DNA of 40,612 nt, taken from positions 4,013-44,624 of the forward strand of contig NPFB01000093.1 of assembly GCA_014084085.1 (NCBI GenBank), written 5' to 3'. The stretch is from Hondaea fermentalgiana. Its lineage: Eukaryota > Sar > Bigyra > Thraustochytrida > Thraustochytriidae. The notes below the pieces were generated by a model that saw only the letters and a program-made list of their open reading frames with translations, did no database searches and had not been told where the DNA came from. Numbering within the stretch: position 1 is the first letter of the stretch; every line of letters begins with the position of its first letter. Both the position numbers and the translations under genes were made by a program. This document shows, one piece after another, positions 8,172 to 17,480 of the stretch.

Positions 8172-10346
8172 TTACACTGCTTGATGCCTTGTTTCTTGGC
8201 TAACCTGCCTGCTTTCATGAGCAGAGACTGGAAAATCCTCATCCGAGGCCAAGGCTGACTTGCGAACAATACCCGCAAGCGGCACGCATGATGGCCGCCC
8301 ATGAGCACACTGAAAGGGAAACTTGCATCGCGACAGCTTGCGGACCAGGGCCACACACTGCTCATGCGTCAGATCATCGCCAAATTTTATGGCACCACGG
8401 CACGCTCGAACAACAGCAGCGTTGCGAATGGGAGGTGGCAAGAGCGTTTTTACCAACGCCGGGCTCTCTGCGCCCATGCGAAGAACCTCGACGAGCGCCG
8501 AGACGCCGAGTGGCACGCCAAAGACGGCAGGCACACTTTCGAGAATAATCGCCCGTGTGTCAAATTCATCGACCCGCCACGAAAACCCCCACTCTTGCAA
8601 CTCATCCCCGAGGTCGTCCAAAAGCGAGCTCTGGTCAGGCATCAGACGCACGCGCTCAAAAGTCTCCAAAATGTGCTTGCTCACATACGCAGACCCCAAG
8701 CGATCGGCAAGACTTGCCTCAAAAGTCTCGAGTCGTACCCTTTCGTCCGCAGCATGCTGGTCCACGCAGAGAATTTGATTCTCATGCTGCACAAAAATGA
8801 ACTTGGCGCCTACTTGCGCAATAATTTTGCACTCGGCCAGGGCGACTCGCGTCAGACTGACTCCCTCCACGGTGCGATTGGGCCCAAAGGCCTCACTCGA
8901 GGTTTCCGAAGCGCAAGCTCTCGATGGAGCAACTTCTTCAGTCCGTCGTCGCTTTGGACGAAACTCACGCCAAGCATCGGCAGCTGATTTAGAAGTGGGC
9001 GCGGAACCATCTCCGCTTCTGTCCTTGCTCGCGTTCCGACAGGTCGCTTCGTCTCGAGTCAATGCCGGAGGATCTGGTGGACATGCCTCAGCGCCATCGC
9101 CAAAGACGGCGGCAGCAACTGCGGCGAAAAAGCGACTGCTCCCACTGCTCGTGCTCGAGACTGCTGTGCCGTGGGAAGCAAAGCTGTCTTGCGTGTTGCT
9201 TTCGTTGCTCAATGGCTGACCCGCGCCATCAAAGACGCCATGCATCATCTCTTCCACATCTCGCAAAAGACGTCGCCAGTCCGCAAACTCGACAACGCTT
9301 TTGGATGGCTCCCAGAGTACGTCAACCAGTCCGGGCGCGCATTCAATCGAGAGCACAAACGCCGGAAAGCACGGCCCATCCAACGACACGTCGAGGCGCT
9401 CAAAGTGAGAGCGGTAGAGACGATTCATGAGACCTTCAATGCGCCGCACGCGAGGTACTGGCCTTCCATTGACAAAGATGAATTGCAAAGCGGAAGATGC
9501 GTGCATGGCGTCTGCATCTGCAGGTGATACGAGGGCTTCCAAGCGAAAGTCGTGTGTCGCCAAGGAGCGGTCCAAGAGAGCCTTGCCCGTGCGCTCGCCG
9601 TAAAGCTTGCCAAAAACATCCCGCGTCGACGACCCGCCCGCTGACTTCCACACGAGCGACGCCTGCGACCCGTCGCCCTCGCAAAGCGCAAAGGCGCAAC
9701 GAGGCGAACCGAGTGCATTACGCTGCAAAAGTCGCCGAATCTGGGTCACTGTTTCTTTTGCATTGGCTTCAAGACGCGCACGTCGTACGGGTACATCTGC
9801 AAAGATCTTGTGCACTGTCACCTGAGTACCTGGAGACCCTCCCTGAACAGCCGAAGCTTGGACGGCCTCGGCACGGCCGCGCAAAAGTCGCTTGGTCAAA
9901 ACAGTTTTGGCGCAATTCTTTTCAAAATCGGCCACGCGCCACGGACGCGAGACGATCTCCACTTCGCCCAAATGCGAGAGCGCATGCAACGCGTCGCCAC
10001 GAAAACCTCGCGCAGTCGTCGGGGCCTCCCCGTTGCGCAAGAGTGCAGCGCTCTCAGCTGCCGAGAGTTTGCTCGTCGAGAAGGCAGCTCCAGCGCGTTC
10101 GAGCACCGAGCGTGTCATTCCGCAGCCATTATCCTCGACGCGAATAAACCCCACGCGCGGGTTCACCGTCACGCTCACCGCGCGCGCCTCTGCATCGAGA
10201 GCGTTGGCCACGAGTTCCTCGACAGCATGGGCCATGCTCGCAATGTTGCGACTTGCGCGTAGTTTCTCGCCCACGCCCGGCCGCAGACGCGTCAGCGGGT
10301 TTGGGTCGGCGGCGACGGCCTCTGCCGCCGCGCGCCCGTCGGCCAT
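8172..10346 (-). CDS. MLH3: DNA mismatch repair protein MLH3 (MutL homolog)
   Basis: MLH3 pairs with MLH1 as MutL-gamma, a nicking endonuclease acting in mismatch repair and in resolving meiotic crossovers. The 724-residue product has an N-terminal GHKL ATPase domain with motif I (EELVANALDA, residues 43-52), motif II (DNGCGM, 72-77) and motif III (GFRGDAL, 114-120), then the transducer domain with SPGTQVTV (171-178). After a disordered linker (about 375-495) comes the C-terminal dimerisation/endonuclease domain with an intact metal-binding motif DQHAADERVRLE (529-540), ACRGAIKFGDD (648-658) and FQCAHGRP (678-685). DQHA-x-x-ER-x-RLE and CAHGRP fit MLH3 better than PMS1 or MLH1. It is half the length of human MLH3 and close to the yeast protein. 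The ATG at 10346 starts it; the next gene upstream ends only 151 bp away. Confidence 0.95.
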   Translation of the reverse strand: MADGRAAAEAVAADPNPLTRLRPGVGEKLRASRNIASMAHAVEELVANALDAEARAVSVTVNPRVGFIRVEDNGCGMTRSVLERAGAAFSTSKLSAAESAALLRNGEAPTTARGFRGDALHALSHLGEVEIVSRPWRVADFEKNCAKTVLTKRLLRGRAEAVQASAVQGGSPGTQVTVHKIFADVPVRRARLEANAKETVTQIRRLLQRNALGSPRCAFALCEGDGSQASLVWKSAGGSSTRDVFGKLYGERTGKALLDRSLATHDFRLEALVSPADADAMHASSALQFIFVNGRPVPRVRRIEGLMNRLYRSHFERLDVSLDGPCFPAFVLSIECAPGLVDVLWEPSKSVVEFADWRRLLRDVEEMMHGVFDGAGQPLSNESNTQDSFASHGTAVSSTSSGSSRFFAAVAAAVFGDGAEACPPDPPALTRDEATCRNASKDRSGDGSAPTSKSAADAWREFRPKRRRTEEVAPSRACASETSSEAFGPNRTVEGVSLTRVALAECKIIAQVGAKFIFVQHENQILCVDQHAADERVRLETFEASLADRLGSAYVSKHILETFERVRLMPDQSSLLDDLGDELQEWGFSWRVDEFDTRAIILESVPAVFGVPLGVSALVEVLRMGAESPALVKTLLPPPIRNAAVVRACRGAIKFGDDLTHEQCVALVRKLSRCKFPFQCAHGRPSCVPLAGIVRKSALASDEDFPVSAHESRQVSQETRHQAV

Positions 10347-10497
10347 GAGCTTGGCCGCGGGTGGCGCGATACGAATCGAGAGTTTGAACTATGAACTTTG
10401 GCTTTTTTGGTTGAACGGGTATCTCTTGGAGGTAAGAAAGCGTGAAACAAAGGCGAATATTGTGATGTCCAGAATTGAAAAACTCTTCATTTGCGTG

Positions 10498-11697
10498 CTA
10501 CTCCCACGAGCCCCATCCGTCCTCTTCCTCCTCGTCACCTGCTTCTTCGTGTTCTTCCTTGGCACCGTCTTGCGTGTCTTCTTGTTTCGATGCGTCTTCC
10601 GCAGCGGTCTCACCGGCTTCATCATCAAACACCTCTTCTTGCTCCTCTTCCTGGATTTCGTCCTTGTTCTCAGCAGCGTTGTCATCGCTCAAGACAGGTG
10701 GTTCCGTGGTGGACGAGCTGCCACCGTCAACAACGCTGTCGTCCACTTCCCAGACGCCAAGGTCCGAGTCGTCCTCTTCGTCGTCAGCCTTGGGCTTGCT
10801 GCTTGCCACGTCCTCCTTTTGCATTTGCTCAATCTCGTCCATTTGTACACGGTCTTCAACGTCCTCGGCCGGGACCGCAGGGGCGGCCTCTGTCGCCATG
10901 GGCTCTGCTGTGGATGCGCGCTCTTGTTCCCGTCGGAGACTCTCATTCTCACGTTCAAGCTCCGCAACACGGGCAGTGAGACGCTCCACCTGCGTGCGCA
11001 AGTCTTCGACCGTCTGCTCCGCCATTGCTGCGCGCACCTTGGCACCGGCCAGCGCGCTGCCACGGCCATCCTTTTTGCTGCTGCTGCGAGTTGGCCCCGC
11101 ACGTGCGTCCGCCGAGGCAGCATCGTCGTCCACGTCGTTGGCAGAACTCTTGGTGTTGCTGCTGTCTCCTGCTGCGCGATCTTGGTCTTCTTGGTCTTCA
11201 TCGTCGTCCTCCAAGTCCTCTTCTTCGTCGTCGTCACCCCACGAGAGTTCCTCGTCTTGCTGACCCATGTCGCCTGCAAGGAGACGCGCACGGCGTTGAA
11301 CATGCTGAAAGTAAAAGTAGCGCATCCAAAAGCTTTCGTGGGTCATGCGGTCGGGCACGTAGGCGTCGTAGAGGTCAAGCAGCGCATCTCCTGCAGCCTT
11401 GATTTGGTCCTCCCGCGACGAGAGCTGGAACGAGGACGCAAAGTCCTCAAAGGGTGCGAGTTGGTCGCCATGCTCGAGGTCGACCTCCAAAAAGGTCTCA
11501 AAGTCCGGGATTCGGGCAAGCTTGAGCGAAGCGGCTGCTGCATGCGCGCCCTTGTCCTCGTCGCTGTCGTCTCCGTCCACGTTGAGTTTCGACAGCTTTT
11601 CCGCGGCCGAGCTCAGCACCTGGCTCGTGTCCTCTCGCACCGTCTCCACGAACTCGTTGAGCTCGCGCTTGTACTGGTTTAGCAGCCCAGAGAACAT
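10498..11697 (-). CDS. BSD-domain protein, BSDC1/DOS2-like
   Basis: A 399-residue acidic protein. The N-terminus (MFSGLLNQYKRELNEFVETV) is the amphipathic helix typical of BSDC1 and SYAP1 relatives. The BSD domain lies at residues about 82-132: FEDFASSFQL, then LLDLYDAYVPDRMTHESFW and MRYFYFQHV, with the diagnostic H-x-x-FW-x-RYFY signature. After an Asp/Glu-rich segment comes a short coiled coil (VEDLRTQVERLTARVAELER, about 255-290), another acidic region and a final DGWGSWE; BSDC1 likewise ends in acidic sequence and a Trp-Glu pair. The biochemical role of BSDC1 is poorly known, so none is assigned. The frame continues 14 codons upstream to a GTG (11739), but ATG 11697 is the first ATG. Only 151 bp separates its stop from the MLH3 start. 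Confidence 0.78.
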   Translation of the reverse strand: MFSGLLNQYKRELNEFVETVREDTSQVLSSAAEKLSKLNVDGDDSDEDKGAHAAAASLKLARIPDFETFLEVDLEHGDQLAPFEDFASSFQLSSREDQIKAAGDALLDLYDAYVPDRMTHESFWMRYFYFQHVQRRARLLAGDMGQQDEELSWGDDDEEEDLEDDDEDQEDQDRAAGDSSNTKSSANDVDDDAASADARAGPTRSSSKKDGRGSALAGAKVRAAMAEQTVEDLRTQVERLTARVAELERENESLRREQERASTAEPMATEAAPAVPAEDVEDRVQMDEIEQMQKEDVASSKPKADDEEDDSDLGVWEVDDSVVDGGSSSTTEPPVLSDDNAAENKDEIQEEEQEEVFDDEAGETAAEDASKQEDTQDGAKEEHEEAGDEEEEDGWGSWE

Positions 11698-11954
11698 GGT
11701 CTTTCCCTCGCTGCCGCTCGCGCTGTCACGCGCGCGCACGCCCGCCTTCGAGCCCGCCGCCCAGGGTCTGCGCGCGCCTCGCGAACGCCGTCTTCGAGCC
11801 GGCCTCGCTCGCTCCTGCGCCCCGCGCGGTCGATTCGCGCCGCTGCGCCTCGGGCCGCGTCGCCGCGCGCGTCGCGCCGCTGCGCCGCGGCGAGGCGAGC
11901 TCGTCTGCGCGTCGCTCCGGGGCCGCGCGCGCGCGCGTCCGCCTCGCAGTCAGT

Positions 11955-11982
11955 CGCGCGGGTCGCGTCGCGCGGGTCGCGT
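11955..11982. repeat. 14-bp perfect tandem duplication
   Basis: The unit TCGCGCGGGTCGCG occurs twice head-to-tail (11955-11968, 11969-11982) and continues into degenerate TCGCGCCGCG. It lies about 260-285 bp upstream of the BSD-gene ATG on the minus strand. Confidence 0.9.
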
Positions 11983-12226
11983 CGCGCCGCGTCGAGTCGC
12001 GTCAAGTCGTCGAAAAGTCTTTGCCCGCCGCGGCGAGGAACTGCTAGCACTGCTCTAGACGCTCCAGCAGGGACCCGTCCTGGCCGACCGGGACCCGAGT
12101 CCAGGGGCGCAGACGCGAGGTGTGTCGGTCGGCGCGCGGTGCGCTGCATTGCACCGCGCTGCGTTGGAGCGGTGGAGGAGGCGAAGGGAGACGCAGGAGC
12201 CTACCTCGCTACGTTCGATGCGCACG

Positions 12227-12247
12227 CAGCAGCAGCAGCAGCAGCAA
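12227..12247. repeat. (CAG)6CAA trinucleotide repeat
   Basis: Six CAG units and one CAA in intergenic DNA. No in-frame gene is recognised across it. Confidence 0.9.
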
Positions 12248-12494
12248 GGGGGCAGCGACACGAAGTTGTTCTTCGGGGGGTGGTGTCTTGCTTGCACAAA
12301 TAGAGGAGAACGGAGAGATCTTGTCGTAACTCAAACGCAAAACGTCCATTCTCAAGGCCGACTTCTCGTTTCGTGATTGACCACTTCATTTCTTTTTATA
12401 CATGTATGATTTTGAGGACCCATGCAGATGCTCGTAAATGTACACAAAGAGATTTTCATCTTCAAGCCCTCGAAAGCAGAGGAAATGATGATCC

Positions 12495-13373
12495 CTATGA
12501 AGCTTCAGAACTAGCGTCAGAGCCCGACCCACTCTCGCTCCCTGACGAATTACCGTCATCATCATCATCGCCACTTGTAGCATAGTCAGCAAGAAAACGT
12601 GCGATGATACGTTGGTGGCCCGGAAGCATGACGCCGATCTCCCGGAACTCCGCCTCGGTGAGACCTGATTTGGCCCAGAACGCAAGACGCGTGTACCCTG
12701 CCGATATAAATCCTGGAATGTACTGAGGTAGACCCACGTCATCGGCAAGCCAGCGATTAACCTCGGCAATCTCTGCTGGATCGACAAGATCGTGAGCAAG
12801 ATTCGTAGCGAGAAAGTTGTGAAGCGTTTCGGCCACCTTGCTGTTCATGGCGCGCTGCGCGAGGGTGAGGGCCGAGCATCCGTCCTTGTCAAGCTCGTTC
12901 ACCAAAGCTACGGTGCCGCGCGCCTCCATGGCCGCGAGAAGTGTCTCCACGACGGCGCGATAGCCCTCTACCGCGGCATAATGCAACGCCGTGTACCCGT
13001 TTTCATCCCTTGCCTGGATGACGGCGCCCGCGTCGAGCAAGTTCTGTACGGCGGTCTGCGATCCCACGCACGCTGCAACGTGCAGAGGCGTGTGCGCAAA
13101 CTGTCGCGACTTTGCTTCCGTGTTTGCCCCGCGCGCCAACAAGGCCTCTACGGCGTCCGGCCTTCTTGCTGCGCACGCCACGTGCAGCGCCGTCCACCCG
13201 TGCACGTGCTCCACCTCGGCGTCCACGTCAACGGGCGCTGCCGACTTGGCGGCGCCCGTTGGCTCCCCCATCTTGGCGTTCCAACCGCCGCCCACCTCGC
13301 CGCGCGCTGCCGCCGCCGCCGCCTCCTCGCTGCGCGTTTCCGCCGCCGCTAGCGCCAGCCGCAGCGCGCGCAT
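12495..13373 (-). CDS. ankyrin-repeat and SAM-domain protein
   Basis: A 292-residue adaptor-type protein. Ankyrin repeats occupy residues about 58-190: HGWTALHVACAARRPDAVEA, HTPLHVAACVGSQTAVQNLL, NGYTALHYAAVEGYRAVVET and a weaker fourth (GCSALTLAQRAMNSKVAETL). A SAM domain follows at about 205-265 (VNRWLADDVGLPQYIPGF, then GLTEAEFREIGVMLPGHQRI), showing the usual W-L, L-Y-x-x-F and L-G-H-R-x-x-I/L landmarks. The tail is Asp/Ser/Gly-rich. ANK-SAM proteins normally scaffold signalling or membrane complexes through protein contacts; the partner here is unknown. The frame stays open far upstream (to 14216), but that part is Arg/Ala/Ser-rich and unlike protein. I chose ATG 13373; ATG 13271 (MGEPTG, with A at -3 and G at +4) is a good alternative giving 258 residues. 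It diverges from the sulfatase gene. Confidence 0.83.
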   Translation of the reverse strand: MRALRLALAAAETRSEEAAAAAARGEVGGGWNAKMGEPTGAAKSAAPVDVDAEVEHVHGWTALHVACAARRPDAVEALLARGANTEAKSRQFAHTPLHVAACVGSQTAVQNLLDAGAVIQARDENGYTALHYAAVEGYRAVVETLLAAMEARGTVALVNELDKDGCSALTLAQRAMNSKVAETLHNFLATNLAHDLVDPAEIAEVNRWLADDVGLPQYIPGFISAGYTRLAFWAKSGLTEAEFREIGVMLPGHQRIIARFLADYATSGDDDDDGNSSGSESGSGSDASSEAS

Positions 13374-14092
13374 CCCCTCTTCTCCCCCGCCCGCCCGCCC
13401 GCCGCCCTCCCGCGAGTCGGCGCGCGTCCTGCGTTGGCTTTCTGCTGCTGCTCTTGCCTCGCTTGCGTCATGTTGTTGCTGTGATACTAGGTTACTCGAC
13501 CCGCGGGTCGCAGTCTGGAAAGCAAGCAAGCAAGCAAGCCACGCCACGCCACGCCGCGCCACGCCGGGCCCATTCCGCACCAGGCCGCGCCACAGACATG
13601 CGCTGGCAGCGAGAAAGCCGCCTGCAGCGTGCGCTGTCTCCGTTTCCCCCGCCCTCTTCTCCAGCTCGTCTCGTCTCTTCTGGTCTCGTCTGGTCGCCTC
13701 GCCTCGTCTCGCTTCTCTTCTCGTCTCTTCTCTCATTTGTGCGTTAGAGATCCCTGCACTGACGGGTGACCGGCACGGTCGTGGCACAGGCAGTGGGTCC
13801 GCACAACACGTATACAGGCAGACACGAGCGAGTCCAGTCGGCGCGTGCACGCGTGCACGCGGCGCGGCGCGGAGCCGGCCAAGCACGCCGGGTCGCCGTC
13901 GCCCACGAGGGGAGGGGAGACGGGGCGAGGCGAGGCGAGGCCTTGTCCGCCCGACGCGGACGCGGAGCGACGTCCCATAGCGCAGGCGTGTGAGCGCGAG
14001 GTGATCTGATCTCGGAGTTGGTCGGTTGACGACTCCAAAGCAAAAAGCGCGCAAGGCAGAGACGCGGCGAGCAGACACGCTGCGAGAGGAGG
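13374..14092. promoter_or_regulatory. divergent promoter region, ANK-SAM (-) / sulfatase (+)
   Basis: About 720 bp between two starts. It contains an AGCA tetramer run (13519-13539) directly followed by ACGCC pentamers (13541-13565), GTCTC/CCTCG-rich pyrimidine repeats at about 13665-13735, and a GAGGC triplet repeat near 13925-13940. No TATA-like box is evident. The start sites must lie here; nothing more can be fixed by eye. Confidence 0.5.
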
Positions 14093-15736
14093 ATGAGGAC
14101 AGCGACGAGGTCCGTGCTCGCCCTCGCCCTTGCGCTCGGAGTGCTGAGCGTCGGCCCTCGAGCGGCAGAGGGGCAACACAATGTGCTGCTCGTGATCGTG
14201 GACGATCTGAGGCCAACGCTTGGCGCGTACGACGACGAAGTGGCTATCAGCCCCAACTTTGACGCCTTCTTTCAGCAAAGCGTGCAGTTCTCCAACGCGC
14301 ACAGCAGCCGTGCGGAGTGCGCGCCCTCTCGCGCTAGCATGCTCGCCGGCCAGCGCCCAGACCGCACGCGAGTCCATAATTTTCGCCCGGTCTTTCGCAA
14401 GTACAACAAAAAGTTAGTCACGCTCCCTGGTCACTTTCGAAAAGCAGGGTACCGCGTCGAAGGCGTCGGAAAACTTTTCGATGGACGCAGCTTCTTTTCA
14501 TCCTCAGCCACGATCGGCGCCAATCCTTTCCCCGACCTTTGCGATGACGCAAATACGAAAAAGGAGTGCTCTTGGGATGCTGGCATACGGAAACAGGATT
14601 TTCAGCTCAATACCGACGACATGTGCGGCAACAACGGTACAGAGTTCTTTCCAGGGTCTGGTGAAGATCCCCTCGAGCGACACACCTTTCTCTCTTATTC
14701 ATTTCCCGACGAACTTGAAGCGAAAGATGAGGATTACTGCGCCATCACCGTCGCCATCCGCGCTCTACAAAAGCTTGCAAATGCAGACGAGCCTTTCTTT
14801 CTTGCGGTTGGCATCAGCAAGCCCCACATGCCTTGGGTGCGCCCGGATTCCATTACCGCACAATATCTCGACATGCCCGATAGCCTGTTCGAGCCACCCT
14901 CCTACGACGACGAGTATTGGCTCGATACCCACGTCCGCTGGTCCCAAGCCCCGAGTAACGAGCTGCAGTCTTACTTGGATTACGCTTCCGTGTCTGGTGC
15001 AAACCGAACTCGCGCATATTATGGCGCGGTCACCTTTGTCGACGCACAATTCGGAAGACTCATGACCGCGCTGGACAGCATGGATGTTGCTGCAAACACC
15101 CACGTCGTAGTGTGGGGCGACCATGGCTTTCACCTTGGTGACCGCGATCTCTGGGGCAAAAAGACGGTCTTTGACCAGGCGACCCGCGTGCCCTTGGGCG
15201 TGCGGCCTGCCTCCACCTGGCTTGTGGACAATCAGGACGTCGCGGACGCTGGCATTGGCGCTCAAGTCATGTCCCCCGTCGACTCTGTCGACATTCTCCC
15301 GACACTACTCGATCTTTGCGCCTTGGAGTTACCCAAGGTGACAGATCGTGCGGGAACGTCGCTTGTCCCTCTCATGCGCGACCCGTCGAGTGCCGTTCGT
15401 GCTGCTGCAATATCGCAATACGACGCCTACTCGACGCGGAACAAGATGGGTTACTCCATTCGAAGCACAAACTACCGGCTCGTCGTCTATGTGCCCAAGC
15501 GCAAGGTGTATAGTCGCAAGCGCAATGTTTTGCCATACAAAAAGAATGCCTTCGTCACCAGTAGACTAGCCTTGTACCATTATACGTCTGCCGGCCAAAT
15601 TGAGCTCGTCAACCATATTGATGACCCTGCACATGCACATGCCAAAACTGCCCTCCTTCAGCTATTTCGGGACAACGTTGATCGCGACTGGACGAATCTT
15701 CTCGGGGAGATCCCATTTGATCATCCTTCACGCTAG
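14093..15736 (+). CDS. IDS: secreted/lysosomal sulfatase, iduronate-2-sulfatase-like
   Basis: A type I sulfatase of 547 residues (human IDS is 550). A signal peptide is plain: MRTATRSVLALALALGVLSV with cleavage likely after AAEG, near residue 27. VIVDDLRPTLGAY follows (metal-binding Asp37-Asp38), then the sulfatase signature CAPSR at 76-80, whose Cys76 would be converted to formylglycine. KPHMPW (243-248) and WGDHGFHLGD (341-350, with metal/substrate Asp and His) complete the active site. VDDLRP, CAPSRASMLAGQRPD and GDHGFHLG-x-x-x-x-W-x-K-x-x-x-FD match iduronate sulfatases and bacterial relatives best, so sulfated-polysaccharide hydrolysis in lysosome or outside the cell is inferred. Substrate may be an algal or own-wall polysaccharide rather than heparan. 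The ATG follows GAGGAGG closely. The gene is co-oriented with CHMP6. Confidence 0.87.
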   Translation: MRTATRSVLALALALGVLSVGPRAAEGQHNVLLVIVDDLRPTLGAYDDEVAISPNFDAFFQQSVQFSNAHSSRAECAPSRASMLAGQRPDRTRVHNFRPVFRKYNKKLVTLPGHFRKAGYRVEGVGKLFDGRSFFSSSATIGANPFPDLCDDANTKKECSWDAGIRKQDFQLNTDDMCGNNGTEFFPGSGEDPLERHTFLSYSFPDELEAKDEDYCAITVAIRALQKLANADEPFFLAVGISKPHMPWVRPDSITAQYLDMPDSLFEPPSYDDEYWLDTHVRWSQAPSNELQSYLDYASVSGANRTRAYYGAVTFVDAQFGRLMTALDSMDVAANTHVVVWGDHGFHLGDRDLWGKKTVFDQATRVPLGVRPASTWLVDNQDVADAGIGAQVMSPVDSVDILPTLLDLCALELPKVTDRAGTSLVPLMRDPSSAVRAAAISQYDAYSTRNKMGYSIRSTNYRLVVYVPKRKVYSRKRNVLPYKKNAFVTSRLALYHYTSAGQIELVNHIDDPAHAHAKTALLQLFRDNVDRDWTNLLGEIPFDHPSR

Positions 15737-16331
15737 CTTTTTGTTTTTCCTACGAATCATCATTTTTCACAACTTCGAGGTCACGATCTAGAAAACAGCA
15801 CAGCTCAACAGAGCGAGCACGTCTAAAGCAAGGCTTTGAAATTTTGCGACAGGGTCGAGCTTCTCAACGCAGGTGACTTGACTTGCTGTAAAAACCTTTG
15901 ACAAGATTTATAGCTCCTCGTCGAAGTCAGGCCAATCACACATTTTGTTGCTTGAGGGCAGCAACTCATACATACAAACGTACATACTTGCCGCAGGTAA
16001 GATCTCATCTTCTTTTCGCTGGATTTTGGAGCTGACGCGGCACACGTCCTCCTCGAAGACTTTTGCCATGAGCCCCAACAGACGCTCGTCGCTACATTTT
16101 GGGCCCGGAAAGTGGATTTGCTTGCAGCGCCTTCCGACAACGAGAGTTCTTTCTCTCTCATTCCTTGCCGATCCTATCTGTCTATAACATGCCAAAATAG
16201 AATCGCGAGCAGAGAGCGAAGCCACGTCCCTTCTCGCCGTCGTGCGAACGTAGGAAGACGTAGACGGCCGCAGGTAGAGCGGCAGCGAACGGTGGCGAGA
16301 GCAGCGAGGCAGCCCGAGCCCGCGCGCAAGC
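15737..16331 (+). other. intergenic: sulfatase 3' end and CHMP6 leader
   Basis: The first 200 bp are T-rich, fitting a 3'UTR. The part near CHMP6 contains a strong 5' splice-site match, CAG|GTAAGA with GT at 15997, and several possible acceptors, so a 5'UTR intron is plausible (see the separate entry). No other gene is recognised; the long minus-strand frames across this DNA are shadows. Confidence 0.5.
15997..16127 (+). other. candidate 5'UTR intron upstream of CHMP6
   Basis: The donor CAG|GTAAGAT (GT at 15997-15998) fits the eukaryotic consensus at almost every position. TTTGCTTGCAG|C (AG at 16126-16127) is a pyrimidine-containing acceptor 131 bp downstream, and a CTGAC at about 16031 could be a branch point. 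An alternative acceptor is AAAATAG at 16199-16200 after a pyrimidine-rich tract. No coding intron is seen elsewhere in the window, so this remains a weak prediction. Confidence 0.3.
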
Positions 16332-17042
16332 ATGGGCGGTCTTTTTAGCAAGAAGGATGGCGCCCCGGGGGCGGCGGGCCAGCAGCGCGGCGCTACGGGG
16401 GCGCAGCGTGCGTCGCGACCCGAGATGAGCGTCAAGGACCGCGCGCTGCTGGACCTCAAGGTGGCGCGGGACCGTCTCGACAAGGCCCGCAAGAAGCATG
16501 AACGAGAAAAGCAAGTGTACGTCGACAAGGCGCGCGAAATGCTCAAGGCCAAGAAGAAGGACCAGGCCAAGCTCGCCCTGCGCCTCAAAAAGATGCGGGA
16601 AATGCAGCTCGAAAAGGTCAACGACCAATTTTTCAATCTCGAGAAAATGGTCAACGACGTGCAGTGGGCGCAGCACCAGGTTGAGATTGTTGAGGGTATG
16701 AAGGCCGGCAACAAGGCGCTCAAGGAGCTTCAGCTCGATCCAGATGAGGTCAACGATATTGTCGCTGACACACAGGAGGCCATGGACCGCCAGCGTGAGA
16801 TCGATGACATTCTCTCCGAACAGCTCAACCCCGAAGACGAGGCGGACGTACTCGCCGAGCTCGATGCTATTGAGCAAGCGGATGCAAACGAGCTCAACGA
16901 CAAGCTGCCCGTTGCGCCCTCAGACCCTGTGCATCCAAGCGGCGTCAACGTAGAGACCACGCAGCAGCAGCAGCAGCAGCAGCAGACTTCTCAAAGTGCC
17001 GCGGAGCCTGTTTCGGAGGAGCGTCAGCCGGTCCTCGCTTAA
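16332..17042 (+). CDS. CHMP6: ESCRT-III subunit CHMP6/VPS20
   Basis: CHMP6/VPS20 is the ESCRT-III subunit that links ESCRT-II to SNF7/CHMP4 filaments on endosomes. The 236-residue product begins MGGLFSKK, an N-myristoylation signal (Gly2, Ser6) as in CHMP6. A basic alpha1 helix (DRALLDLKVARDRLDKARKK, residues about 36-55) and the long alpha2 (AKLALRLKKMREMQLEKVND) follow, then the acidic second half with the family's DTQEAMDRQREIDDIL and NPEDEADVLAELDAI segments (about 145-180), near-exact equivalents of CHMP6. Ends in an octaglutamine run encoded by pure CAG and an acidic tail. Slightly longer than human CHMP6 (201) because of a Gly/Ala/Gln insertion after the myristoylation site and the Gln tail. 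ATG 16332 is the only start that places Gly at position 2. Its stop lies 81 bp from the facing gene. Confidence 0.93.
   Translation: MGGLFSKKDGAPGAAGQQRGATGAQRASRPEMSVKDRALLDLKVARDRLDKARKKHEREKQVYVDKAREMLKAKKKDQAKLALRLKKMREMQLEKVNDQFFNLEKMVNDVQWAQHQVEIVEGMKAGNKALKELQLDPDEVNDIVADTQEAMDRQREIDDILSEQLNPEDEADVLAELDAIEQADANELNDKLPVAPSDPVHPSGVNVETTQQQQQQQQTSQSAAEPVSEERQPVLA
16962..16985 (+). repeat. (CAG)8 coding polyglutamine tract
   Basis: Eight perfect CAG codons within CHMP6 encode eight glutamines near the C-terminus. Pure CAG rather than mixed CAG/CAA suggests a young, length-variable tract. Confidence 0.95.
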
Positions 17043-17123
17043 ATGTTACCTGGCGCGTGGCCTCTCTCTCTTTTACTCTCCTTGTGAATTTTTCTATCAT
17101 ACAGCCATTAACATATCACATTT

Positions 17124-17448
17124 TCATTTGAGCTGCACACCATCCCGGCTAATATCCACGAGTCCCAAACTTCGTAGACACTGCAACACGCAGGCACCCG
17201 TGTGACCGACGACCTTGGCACCAAGCGCATCGAGCTCTTTGATCGACATGGCTGGAGGACTTGCGCCGGGTCGTGGGGCGCGCCCTTTGCCGCCACGTCC
17301 AGAACGCTTTGACGTTGCCTTTCCTGCGTGAGAAATAATGATCTCGAGTGTGCGCTGCACGTCCGAAAGCCGAGCTCGACCCCGAATCGAGTCAGGCAGA
17401 GCAGCAAAGGCCTCGGGCGAGACCTCGAGCGGCGACTTGGGCTCATCG

Positions 17449-17480
<32 letters not shown>

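Larger units (their letters stand above)
11698..12494. other. intergenic: promoter of the BSD gene and 3' end of the ANK-SAM gene
   Basis: The half near 11700-12050 is extremely rich in CG-containing words and is the likely promoter/5'UTR of the minus-strand BSD gene. It contains a 14-bp tandem duplication (11955-11982). A (CAG)6 run sits at 12227-12244. The half near 12300-12494 is AT-richer and carries an ATACATGTAT palindrome (12398-12407), 88 bp past the ANK-SAM stop. No gene is seen. Confidence 0.55.

Noticed and set aside
9892..11682. 596-codon plus-strand frame opposite MLH3 and the BSD gene
   Set aside because: It spans the ends of two well-supported minus-strand genes and the 151-bp gap between them, which a real gene would not do.
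11698..11739. 14-codon extension of the BSD protein
   Set aside because: It begins with GTG, and the ATG at 11697 gives the expected family N-terminus.
13374..14216. 281-codon extension of the ANK-SAM frame, past the sulfatase start
   Set aside because: It overlaps the start of the sulfatase gene, including its signal peptide, and is low-complexity Arg/Ala/Ser sequence.
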